From positions 320,376-384,375 of the forward strand of contig NW_019773515.1 of assembly GCF_001039355.2 (NCBI RefSeq): DNA of 64,000 nucleotides. The letters are read 5' to 3'. The stretch's first letter is position 1. Every line of letters starts with the position of its first letter. The DNA is from Lingula anatina. Its lineage: Eukaryota; Brachiopoda; Lingulata; Lingulida; Lingulidae. The translations under genes were made by a program, and so were the position numbers. Shown one piece after another: positions 25,701-39,100 of the stretch. The notes under the pieces were generated by a model, which made no database searches, was not told the origin of the DNA, and saw only the letters and a list, made by a program, of their open reading frames with translations.

Positions 25701-27105
25701 CAAAGTGTGTGACATGCAAGGCAATGCATGCTGGGATGCCTGATGCCCCTCCCCCCTCCACATCACACATACACACAGACACAGTGGAGGCACTGTGACA
25801 CCAGTGTAATACAAGGAGGAGGGCATTGCACACGTGGAACCAGCTCCATCTTAAACCACTACAGGTAAGTACAACTTTGTGGATATTTTTTTCTGGTTGA
25901 ATGTCTGCAATTTTAAGTTGGCTTGCCTTAGCTGGATTACTTTTATAATGTATGTACTAAATTAAGGGTTAACTAAAGTTGTTGCTGAGTTTGTGTATTC
26001 TTATGTAAATCAACTTTAAAGAACCTGCAAAGGTACATAGGCATGTCTGATAACTGTATGTGAAAAGTTTGGCATTTTGCTTCAATTAAGTGTATTAACA
26101 GAGGAATATCAACACTGAGTGAGGTGTCACTAAACTAGTAGACTTAATTTCATTTTACTTTAACGCACAGGGTGAATATTCTGCAAATGATATACACATT
26201 AAACATTATGATATATGGAAGCACCTGTACCTTAACAGTTATGCACCCCTCAGCAACTTTGATCTTGCTGCACTACATGTTTCTGTGACATTTTACTGCA
26301 AAATGATTAACATTTGGACAACAGCATTTATAGCATATAAATTAGCTTTAATATCATTATTTGTAAGCTGGGGAGGTATTGCTCTACACACTTATAGCCA
26401 ACAATTTCAATTTGTGTGTGTGTGGGGGGGGGGGGGGGGGGGCTGGAANNNNNNNNNNNNNNNNNNNNNNNNNNNNNNNNNNNNNNNNNNNNNNNNNNNN
26501 NNNNNNNNNNNNNNNNNNNNNNNNNNNNNNNNNNNNNNNNNNNNNNNNNNNNNNNNNNNNNNNNNNNNNNNNNNNNNNNNNNNNNNNNNNNNNNNNNNNN
26601 NNNNNNNNNNNNNNAGCAGAGAAAAAGACCTTTTTACCATGAAACCTAATGTTGGCAAAGAACTGAAATCAAAATTAGATACTGAGCAGACCTTTCACTT
26701 TAACAGCCAAGAGGGCAGTTTGCCCCGTCTCCCCAATGCCCATACAGCTCTGCAATAAGTATACAGTCACATAATTAATACATTAGGTCATGTTAACACT
26801 GAAGATCAGTTCGCCTCTCTCAGTGAAGGTTGTTTTGGTAAGGCCATTTCTACACCAAGTGGTATACTGTGGCTAATAGTCTGTACCGATACAATACAAG
26901 AGATTGACAACTTTATAGCCTGGCTTTAACATAAGAGAGTCATCTAACTGGGAACCCTAGACATAGCCAATTTACTGAAAGGACAATAAGCAAACTTGTA
27001 AACTTGTGAAAAGAAGTTAAAATCCACAAGCATAATTATTCATTTGGACACTTCAAAGTGTAGAGACGTATCACTTGATTCACTCAGGTCTTAAGTATAG
27101 CTATT

Positions 27106-27163
<58 letters not shown>

Positions 27164-30100
27164 CGTGCATGTGTGTCTAGAGAAGACATGCCCATTTTTC
27201 ATCTGCTGCCCATGGTACTCTAAATCAAATGACTGCAGGAAATAGGTGTAATGAAGAGAGGTCTCCATGTTTTATCTAGTAAACAGTCAATTTAAGCAAA
27301 TTTAAGCCAAAAAATCCAAACCTTACTGTACTAGTTGTCAGTAGCATGATGCAGGATCCTGTGACTTATGATGTATGTTGCACTGTGAATCACTAACTTA
27401 AATCAAAACACTTCATCGTAAATTGAATAAAAATACTGTACCCAGAATTCCTAAACACAGGTACCCTAAGCATCTAACTATTAAATTTACAATAAAGTAC
27501 AATACATAGAAAAGATGAAGAGGGAGAAAATATCACTTTTAAAGACCTAAAACCATTCACTCTTTTCTTTTTAGAGAGCTAAACATCTAAGCATCAATGG
27601 CTGCAGCAGCAAAAAAGAAACCTAAGCAAAATGGAAAACCCAAACCCAAAACCATCACAGAGAAGTGTATGAACCTTAAGGTGAAGCACCTGTTTTTCCT
27701 CATTGTCACAGTGGCCCTGCTGGCATGGGGATTCTCTGTGTACAATGCTTCCAAAGACCCAACCCCTCAGGCTACAGCACCTCAGAATGAAGCCCCCAAG
27801 GAAACAGTTTCCAAAGACGAGCCCCCTAAGGAAACAGCCCAGAAAGATGAGCCCCCTAAGGAAACAGCCCCTAAAGATGAGCCCCCGAAGGATACAGCCC
27901 CCAAAGAAGAACCTCCAAAGGACACAGACCCCAAAGAAGAGGTCCCCTTGGATGAACCCCCTCCTGATGCTGACCATCAGGATGTCAAACACGTGGTGGA
28001 GAGGGACATAAAACAGCAGCATGACGACGAAGTTGAAAGTTCTCAGCAGCACACTGATAACCAGAAAGATGATGACCACATCAAGGTAATTGGGTTAGAT
28101 ATTTTAATTTGGTGACTTAAACTCTTTCTTAAGTATATCATACTCAAAAATAAAATGTGTGAATTGTTACAATCGTCAAGGTTATCTTGGCACAGCTATG
28201 CTAACTTTGTACATATTCATACGAATGAATAATGATGATTCTTTAATATCTTTATGCATAGAATTAATATGTGGATTATGCTTTTGTTCATCAGGAAGAA
28301 CCAAAAGAACAACCTTCTGAAGAAGCACAGGAAGTTCAACCCCAAGAGAAGGAAAGCATCCCCCTAGGTGATCGACCTGTGGAAGAGGCTCTTGCTGGTC
28401 AAGGTCACGAAGAGGCCCCTGGTGGTCAAGGTCATGAAGCGGCCCCTGCTGGTCAAGGTCATGAAGAGGCCCCTGCTGGTCAAGGTCATGAAGAAGCCCC
28501 TGCTGCTCAAGGTCACGAAGAGACCCCTGCTGGTAAAGGTGATGAAGAGGCCCCTGCTGGTCAAGGTCATGAAGAGGCTGCTGCTGCTCAAGGTCATGAA
28601 GATGCCCCTGCTGCTCAAGGTCACGAAGAGGCCCCTGCTGCTCAAGGTCATGAAGAGGCCCCAGTTGGTCAAGCTCATGAAGAGGCCCCTGCTGGCCAAG
28701 CTCATGAAGACGCCCCTGCTGGTCAAGCTCATGAAGAGGCCCCTGCTGGTCAAGTTCATGAGGAGGCCCCTGCTGGTCAAGGTCATGAAGAGGTCCCTGC
28801 TGCTCAAGGTCATGAAGAGGCTCCTGCTGCTCAAGGTCATGAAGAGGCTCCTGCTGCTCAAGGTCATGAAGAGGCTCCTGCTGCTCAAGGTCATGAAGAG
28901 GACCCTGCTGCTCAAGGTCATGAAGATGCCCCTGCTGAGCAAGGTCACGAGGAAGCCCCAGTAGGTCACAAAGAGGCTCCAGTTGATCAAATAGAGGCCC
29001 CAGTAGGTCATGAAGAGGCTCCTGTGGATCTAAGCCATGAGGCTCATGCTGACCACGGTCATGATGAAGTTCATGCTGCTCAAGATCAGGAGACTGGAGA
29101 TGTTCCTGTGCAACAGACCCATGATGACAAAGACAAAGTTCAGGAAGAGTCAAATCATCCAGATGCGCAAAGTCACAACCAAGAAGAGGCTCCTGAGGGT
29201 CAGGATCATTCACAAGGAGAGGCTCCAGTTGGCCACATTGGGGAAGAACAGGAGCACCATGAGGAAAGCAAGCCAGACAGTGAGGAAACGGATCATGAAC
29301 AACATGCACACGAGGCCCGTGAACCAAAATTTGACATCAATGAGCTCAAATCAATCCTTGCAGAGAAAGCAAAACCATTCTTCCAGATCCCTCAGTTAAG
29401 TGATGCCAGCATGCAGATTAAGGTCAATACCAGCGATAACACAGATTTGTTCCGTGACGTTCCTGACACTCGTAACTTGGCATGTAAACTGACAGCACTT
29501 GGTTACAAGCCTGATCACCTCCCCAGTGTCAGCATAGTGATCCCATTCCACAGAGAATCTTGGTCTGTCCTCCTCAGGACAATCAACAGTGTGCTACTCC
29601 GTACACCACCCAAGCTCCTCAAAGAGATCCTGCTGATTGATGACTGGTGTGACTTGGATGAAATCAAGCAACCCCTGTTTGAGTATGTATCTACTGTTCC
29701 TATCATAAAAATCATCAAGACTAGTTCTCACATGGGCGTGGCTAAGGCAAAGATGCTTGGTGCTCGCCACGCTACTGCAGAGGTCATAGTGTTCATGGAC
29801 GCCCAGGTTGAGGTCAATCACCAATGGCTGGAGCCCCTCTTGACTGAGCTGGAGAAAGACGCTGCAGTGATGGTGACCCCTGTTATTGACTACATCTACC
29901 CAGACACCTTTGAGTACGAAGGCTCCACAGCTCTTCAGAGTGCTGGTTCAATCGACTGGAGATTGTCCTACGTGTGGAAGACATTCCTGTCAGACAGCTT
30001 AGGCCACAGGAACCCAGAGGATGTTCTATGGACTGAATCAGCATTGGGAGCTGTTGCTGCTGTCAACCGCGAGTTCTTCTTCCAGATTGGTGGTTTTGAT

Positions 30101-33100
30101 GAAGGGATGGCTCATCGCGACGGTGATAATGTTGAGATTGCTCTGCGTTACTGGATGTGTGGCAACGGTGTTCAGATTCATCCATGCTCCCATGCTGGCC
30201 ACCTCTTCAGGCACAGGCTCCAGTATGTGGTGCCCTCCTACGTTGACACAATCCATAAAAATCGCCAGAGGATTGCTGAAGTGTTCCTCTATGATTACAA
30301 GAACACATTCTACCAGCTTAACAGATACATTCCATTCACTGAGCAAGAAGAAGAGAAACTCCTGAACAGAGTAAGATTCCATGATTCACTGAACTGCAGA
30401 TCATTTGAATGGTATCTAGAAAACGTAGCCTTTGACCTGGCCTTCCCTCCTAAAAACGTTGCCTATTTTGGTCAACTTGAGAGCCGTGCAACTAAGGAAT
30501 GTGCAACAGGAAGTGACGCAGGAAAAATGGCATCAATGCGGGACTGCAGTTATCGCTCCAAACTGCAGACCATCTCTTTGCTATCCAATGGAAATCTCAT
30601 ACTTAATGACCTCTGCCTCTCAACGACAGGAGAACCCAACGTCTGGCAAGTGTACCAGGAGAACTGTAAGGAAAACTCCACCAGGTGGCACTTTGAAGAA
30701 GGGGCACCAACAGGGCTCTTCCCTCTCCTGGACTACAGACCGTATCAACCCTCAGGGACCTTACATGTCTGGAACCCTCATACTGACAAGCCCTCCGAGC
30801 TCTGTCTGGAGGTTGTAGTTAACCCAGAGGATGAGACTCATGTAGTGGGAATCCAGGACTGTAACACTAAGTCTAAGTTTCAGTACTGGCAGTTCACACA
30901 CAAAATTGAACAGGATGAGGAAAAAGTATAACAAATGTGAAAATATACTATGTGGTATATTTTATATATCATAATATATATTGTATATTATATATAACAT
31001 TAAGATTTCTGAACATAAGTAAAGCTCAAAATGTTATCACTAGCAGTTAACTATTACATAGTAAATATGAGGTAATGTAAAATAAGTGTCACAATCCAGC
31101 TAATTTTAAGGCCCTGTTTCACAATCTTCATACATATACTAAAAGTTAATTTTAGCTAATTTAAACATTTTTTAAAATAAGCCCCATAGCTATCAAAAAG
31201 GTAAAATACAAATGACTCAAAGGTAGCATGAAAATCTGTAAGAATAGTTTTCACTCTGAACAAAGGCACCATACAGATGTTAAATTGCCTATGATATAAG
31301 CAATATATTGAGTCACAAATCAATTACAATCATGATAATCAAAGTAAATATTTGTGATATTACTAATCAAAAATCATGAACATATTGGTGATGCTGTTAG
31401 GACCAGTTCCAATGAAAATGATATTTATTTATGAAATGTGGTAATTGGTTAGTGAAAAAAACACACTTAATTAAATAGGGATTAGTTAAACATGGTTCAG
31501 ATGTTTAACAAATATCTGCCACATGTTCATTTTATGTAGTATCTTATGTTATTCATTCAATTTATAAATGATTACGACTCATTACAAGTGTGCATCATTT
31601 AAAGAAGTAACAAAGTGGAGAAGTTCTTTGAAAAATAAATACCTAATGATTTGTAATGCATCAGCATTGGGTAACATTTGTGTGTAACAAAATAAAACAT
31701 AATATAATTTTATTATTAAATGCTGTTTTTGTCTTTGAAGTTTTATCTTGATATTAATATCTCATAACTTCACAAAATCTTCCTCAACCCCCCCCCCCTC
31801 ACCTTTCTGGAATATATCCACAATCCTGTACACAAAGGAGATCTATCATCTTGCATAATCTCATTCAAAATTGTACTGCTGCATCAGTGTCAACATTCAA
31901 CTTTGGTTCTCTTTTGAAGCTCATCCCAGATTGGAAGGAAGGCAAAGCCAAATAGCAAGAAAAGGGGTGGTCAAAAGAGGGGGGGGGGGGTCTGTTCATT
32001 ACCTGCCTTATTCCCTAGTCTTGGCCACTCAAGTCCCCCCTATTACTTACCAGAGTGAAAGGACAAGAGCAGTGGACAAGGGGGTAAAGAAAAGGGGGGA
32101 GAGGGGGTTGTCCCTTACCTGCATCAGCCCCAGTCCTGTCTTAGAGACCAGGTTCCCCGTGGCCAGCAGGTACTCCATAGGGCGGGTCACCTCACTTGCA
32201 TGTCTACAGGCATCATTGAATGAAGCTAGAAAAAAGAACCTCATATTAAGTAAATATGAAAAATTATTGAATTAAATATGATATTATGTATATATATAAT
32301 CTATACCAAATATTAGCAATCATATTATAATAATTACAAGGCTGGAATATGTGGTTACTTAGCAATAGTACATTTTACATTCTGGTAAGACAAGCATTAT
32401 CAGAAACAAATGAATTTAATAAATTGACAGAAACAGCTTTTATAATCATACTTATCAATTCTAAGTGTCCTCTCATTCAAAATCATTATCTAATATTTAA
32501 ATCTAAACAAAGCACAGCATTTCAATGCAGGGCAGAGGCCGCAAAGCATTTATAAAGAACACATCTTCCAAAGTAAGGGAATGGTAAGCAGAATAACATC
32601 CCTGTCTTAATCATGGGTAAAATCAAAGTTACCTTGGTTCAAAGTGTATTCTTGCCCCTTGGCTTTTGCTTTTCGCTCTATGCAGTACCGCAGTGATCCC
32701 AGCCATCCTTCTATTTTTTCCTGCATTGTTACAAGAAATTTCCATTAAATCTACAGTACAGTTTCAATTTTAAAAATATTTCATTTTTTAAATTTTCTAT
32801 TACAACAATCATGCTTATCTTTTCCAATTTCATACATAGTACATGGGCAAGGCTAAATTTTGAAAGGCATTATTTCTCAAAATATTCTTTAAAAAGAAAT
32901 TGTGAAATACATTTACGAGATTTATCTAGAGTTCTTTAAATTTAAACAAAAAAAAATCCCAAACTTACAACATTTAATTGTGCAAAAATTTTATGCAAAC
33001 AATTTTAGAGGTATTTTCAATTCGCTGTCATCTGTTTAGTTAAAAACACACAATTTCAAATTTACCTTTAGCACCATTAAAAAAAGATGGCCACCTAGCA

Positions 33101-36100
33101 ACACTTCCTGAAACATGGGGTTGTCTGCACTCTCAGCGGCACACTCTCCTTTGGCAAAAGCAAACAACTTTCTTGTCATGTATCTGAAATACATTAATGA
33201 TTGTATTAACAATTATAATTACCTTTTGACAAAAGCAAACAACTTTCTTGTCAAATATCTAAAAAACAACTGTAACAAAAACAGTGATAATAATTAATCC
33301 CCTTTGGCAAAGGAGAACTAATTACTGGTCATATACCTTAAATGCATTTTTAAACAACAACATACCACAACTTTTAACTCAAGATGATAAAAGTCTAATA
33401 TTTCATTACAAATTCATTACAGTTGGTTAAAAAAAATTAAGGGAGAAAATAAAGCTTTCACTGTTACAACTATTCATTCCAGTCAGTCTGTATTCCATAA
33501 CTACAATCTGCTTTTTATTACATTTTTTAATTGTCATCAGGTAATACTCACACTAGAATGTTAAATTTTTCCATATTGTTTGAGAGGTGAATACAAACAC
33601 ATTGACTGAAAGGGAAAAACATGATGAATAAATATGATAAAGGTATTTCAAATAAATTTGGAAATATGCATTGAATTGGGGTTTAATTACTGTATTGTTT
33701 TGTTTTCTTTAACCAAGAGGAATTGGATTTTTCAATCAATAAATTTCAATATAAAGACATGACCCCTTGCTATCTGATCGGTTGTTAAGGACATAATTTA
33801 GAATTATTATAATTATTATAATAAAATCGGACCAAATGAGTGCTTATTCAAAGTTCATTAAAGAAAGGTAATTAAAAATATTCATTTTTTACTACTTCCA
33901 TCAAAACTATTAATGAAATCAAATTCTAAAAGGATCCAACTGTCTAACGAAAGAAATTTCATTACAAATTTCTCCAGTACTAAAAAAAAATAACAGAATT
34001 TTAAAGAACTCACTCCAGAAGGAATGTGGCCACAGCAGTGTCTGTCACCCAGTCAGGCAGCTGTAATTTGATGCGAAAACGCTCTCCAATATATTTCAAT
34101 ATGGTAGCCTTCTCAGATAAACCCTCGCTCTGTGCCTGGCGAAGCATGTTGGCAATACAACTGAAATAGAAAAAAGGCACACAAATCATATTTTTTCTCA
34201 ACCCACACTTTAAGTTATTTTAATTAAAATCAGCTTAAATATAGTCTCACTGTTTGGATTTGATAATTATCTTCTTACCCTTTATAGAAGGAGTCTTCTT
34301 CTTTTCCTTTGATAAGTTCACTGTATATATACTGATCTGTCACATCTACAAGTGCCTGAAAGTAATGTACCAAAAATTGGTGACTTGGATATATAAGTCA
34401 TAATCCTTGACAGTGTAAACATTTTATATCAAAAATACAACTTATTGTATGATGTCAGACAAGTACAATTTGGCTAACAGTGATGTTGCAACTGTTGAAG
34501 TTATCTTGGAGGACAATGACATCCAGGTATTAAGTTATATCATAATAATAATAAAACAATCATTATGATTGACTTTTATTTTCAGTTAACATGCTGCGCC
34601 TTGGTCCACATCACCTTTTTGGGGTCTGCGCAACAATGTGTTCACCTCAGCACAAGTCAATCATTGTATAATATTTGCTTTCAATAAGGAGCACACCTCA
34701 TAAAACATAAGTCGCCCATCAGTTCAAAAATGTAGTTGCAGCACTTACCTTTAGTATAAGCATGATAGGTACAAAGAACTGCTCCTTGCGGAAACTGAAG
34801 GAAAGGTTGGCAGTGCCGTTGTTCAGGTAATGTAGCACTATATTCTGAAATATAAGAATGTGGTATTTTGGAAAGGAATAAAAAAAAGATATGTTCTCCC
34901 ACTAAAACAAATAATCATAGAAAAAAAGAAGCAGCCTAGGGTTTAATTTCATTTTTGTTCTGATTTTAAGGAGGTCATTTTTCCATAACAATATCAGATA
35001 TTTAATAAACGAACATTTTACTTCTTACAATACGTCATAACCATATGTCATTTTGCCATCTCTTTAGAACCCCCTAAGACAATTATTTCTTTCACTTACT
35101 GCCCCCGTCTGGTCCCCCTTGACACACCTCATGGTGACCCCAAATTCTGTATATTGATTTCCACGAGATTTCCAAGATGGGCGATTCATGCAATTGGGCT
35201 GAAACACGAAAAAAAGTAATCAGAACTCGAATAAAAACACTCTATGTCATGTTTTATGACAATTTCTTCAAAATCCTTACAAAATCCTTATGAAAATAAT
35301 CTTACATCTAAATCAAATTCAAAAGTTTCCATTCCATGATTAGAGATGTTCTTCTCATTTTTTAATAATAAATACTTATAATAACTTAATTCACAAAATT
35401 TATTAACAAAATGCATGTTCTATTTCATTTACAAAATTTAAATTCATCTTATAAATAATTATAAGCCTTCTATTAATAATTCTTAATATTACATAATACT
35501 ACATAATAGACAATACTTACTTACTGATATTTAAAAGTACAATAATTATAAGCCTTCTATTAATAATTCTTAATATTACATAATACTACATAATAGACAA
35601 TACTAACTTACTGATATTTAAAAGTACAATATTTCAAATAGTCAAAAATCACAAAAGCTAATAGATACAAACAGACATAACTCAATTTAAGATTATAATT
35701 ATTACCAATGTCAAACATAAATCACCTCATTTATCAACAATTTCATTGTACTTACGAAATTTCTCCTTGGCATGATCAACATTCTGATCACTCTTTCAAT
35801 ACCATTGATGATGAAGTAGCCGCCCATTTCCTAAATAATAACAGTCATTATGATTCAGCTAATAATGATTAAAATAAGAGCTTTAAATAACATTAATAAC
35901 ACAAAATTAATTGAAATATAACAGTGATTGAAATATGAAGAAAATTGCATAAACTATAAAACAAATTAAATAACACAAAATTAATTGAAATATAACAGTG
36001 ATTGAAATATGAAGAAAATTGAATAAACTATAAAACAAATTAAATAACAGACTTTTTGGCAAAACATTGTCATGTTTTAAAGGTTGCATTTAATTTAGCA

Positions 36101-39100
36101 TGAGTACATTAAGAAGGAATTATTTAATATTCATTTATTTATTTGGACATATAAACTTCTTTTTGCTTTATTAAGACTGATTTCAATTTTTAAATTTGAT
36201 TTAGTGTAAATTTTAGCAATTATGTAAATCAATTAGGGTCCTTCCACTACAAAGTGCACAATTCAGTCACATCAGTCAAGCATAAAATATGTGAATAACT
36301 TGCACAATTTTGACTAGCACCATTTTTCTCTATACTATTACAGTACACTCTAATATTATAGCTACTGGTAAAAATTAACAGTACTGTCATAAGATGTGTT
36401 ATAAAACAGTTGTGCAAATATTTAAAAAAAATGAGTGTCACTGTAATGACCCAAATGTTCCTTTTTGTGAAATAACCCAGTAAATTAATTATTTTCTAAC
36501 CTCAGCTTCCTCTCCTCGTCGTACAAGATCTGATGGGGACAGCTTGGAAAGGTTGCACGCCTCCGACTATGAAAAGTAAAGAGAATGTTCCCATCAGATT
36601 GCACTCTAAAAAATACACCTCATATCAGATTTGTCATTTAAAAAAGTGTTTTTGTCATGATATAAAAGCATCACACAGTAAGTTTTTAAAAAATAAAATT
36701 AGTAAATAATATTTCTGAATCAGTAAATAACATAGTCTGAAATAAAATATTCATGTATTTTTCTTAATTTTATACATAAATATATGCCTTACTGTATCCA
36801 AAATATCAATCTTATTATGATTCATGCCACTTTCTAATCTTCAAATACATGAAACATCTTATATTTAGATACCAATTTTACTTTAGGCTTACGCTTTTTT
36901 TATTGGATATTGGACACAACAAAAAAAATTATAGTAAGTTACCAATTTAATCTTATTTTGATTGTATTTAATAATTTTTCTTCTTATTTCCCCCTGTACA
37001 ACATACTTTGACCATGATAGGAATTTCTCCCAGGATTCTCTCATCCGTTCCTGAAGGTCGCCCATCCACAAACCAGCGCACAGTGGCCTGGAGGCGCCCC
37101 CTATAGGTGATCCCTCGCTCACGGCACTGAACAGTAAATCATAAGTTAAATCAAAGTTCAACATAAGACATCCTCTACCAAGATAAACATTTTCCTCATT
37201 TTATATCTTTCCCTATATAAAAATAACAGAATAATGAGAAACAATGACGGATTAATAACATACATTTGTTGCTTCATCTTTATTCCCTGTTTCACACAAT
37301 TAACCCCCACCCCCCCAAAAAAAATAATAAAATAAAAAAAATTGTCATTTTTGTTTTCAATATTTGTGCACTTTGTAACTTGAATGTTTACATTCAATTA
37401 ATTGGTCAAACATTAATATATAATATTATAATATTTTTTAATAAATTAACTGTTTATCATTTGTTACCTTTAGATATTTTTTGATTTCATTATTCAGTAA
37501 ATCACAACTTATTTATTACATAATATCTACACAACAAAATTTGTTTCCTTTTCTAACATCTAAACATTTCATTTTCAAAAAATTTCCTTTTAAAATAAAT
37601 AAATATCATAAACAAAAATCATATTATAATCTTCTATCATGGCAGGGCATACCTCTGACGGAAAGACATCGAGGGTCCGTGCATACAGGTTCCCTTGATC
37701 TATCTTAGGGGAGGACACATGGGCTTCCTAAAACATAAAAATACCCTTCCAACCATTTAAAGTTCCCTGGATGTGCCAAATAAAAGGTAATATTAAATAA
37801 TGATATAATCTGTATATCAAAATCCCTTTATTTTCAAAATTTCAATATTCCCGATCTTTTAAAATGCTAGCAAACATTTAGAAATGCCTTGTAGTGTCAC
37901 ACATTTAACTGTTTTGTGGATTTGACATTAAACAAAATAATAAATTGATATAAATTAATATAAAACAGCAATCTCCACACCTTAATTACTGGCAGGTTGC
38001 AAATAACATGTCTTTGTTTGAGCAATATGGAAGGAATAATACATACCACAATATTCAGAGATATTTTCTGACCATTTGGTAATGCAAACTCTATGGGAGG
38101 AATATCCTGAAAAATGTAATTACAATCATATCAATATTCAACTTCACAGAACTGCAAACTATTTGCCAGGCAGAAAAATAAAGAGTTCAGCCAGTAAACA
38201 AACAAAAAGACAAAATCTGAATTTCTTACATCAGTGATGTGACTGTATTAAGGTGTACAACAGGTGTCAACATTTCTCACAATATTATTCACTGCCTTGT
38301 ACAATATATTTACCTGTCTGTGACAGGGCTTGACACTAACTTTTTTCGATATTGGCCCGAGATATCTGTACACATTGCAAGGATGATTTGACACATGACA
38401 TTTTACTTGGTGCTCTTTGGGCCAGTGACCCCATCAATTCAATGGCCCTAGGTTGGTTTTCAGTGGCCCAGGGCCAGTGGGCCACCCTTAATGTCAAGCC
38501 CTGTGTGATAACACTCAACTTGACCAAACAGTTTATTTTTTACCATAGCTGTTGTATTTGCATGATTAAAAGTTAATCATAGTGAACAATGTGTGGTTGT
38601 GTGTGCGTGCCTAGCTGTCACTTGCCTGTACTGCCTTCACCAGTCCCTCTCTCAACATGTAGTTGAAGGAGTCAATGTGGGGTCTTGTGATCTCTTGTAA
38701 AGGCTGCAACAAAAAAAATAATAATAATATGACCACTTGCAGTTGCATTCTTTCCATGTGAATTTTTATTTTCAATTCAACTAAAACAAATTTGCCAAAC
38801 AAATTAAAGACAGGTGGAAAACATGACCCAAAAAGCAATACACCAACTTCCTCCTATCCACTTTTTCTTCCTCCTTCTTTACTGCATATTTCGTATTATC
38901 AATACACTCCAACTACAAGTTCAATTACAAATTTTCACCAATTAAAAAAAAAAATATTTCGAAAAAAAAATCCAAATTGCAGAAGACAATTACTTCAAGA
39001 GGATGGCAACAGAGCATCTTATTGGGGGAATATTCCACATTATAATTATTGTTCCACACAACCACTTCAAATAAATGTGTTCAGAGGATTCTTATCTCGT

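Noticed and set aside
26285..26758. Open frames spanning the N gap
   Set aside because: Artefact of translating N as X; flanks are a GT/poly-G tract and non-coding intron.
28182..29327. 381-codon open frame antisense to the GalNAc-T-like gene (and other open frames at 28364-29011 and 28368-28964)
   Set aside because: They exist only because the 27-bp repeat has a period divisible by three and no stop in those frames. Composition simply mirrors the repeat; no start context or domain.
31960..32140. Second decayed copy of POLR1B exon 15 donor region
   Set aside because: 31970-32040 resembles 32085-32150 only loosely (G-rich run then TACCTGC and CTAGTC/CAGTCC). Too weak to separate from chance and low complexity.
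33115..33297. 60-codon plus-strand frame containing a repeated Lys-Ala-Asn-Asn-Phe-Leu-Val
   Set aside because: It is the antisense reading of the duplicated POLR1B exon 13 fragments.
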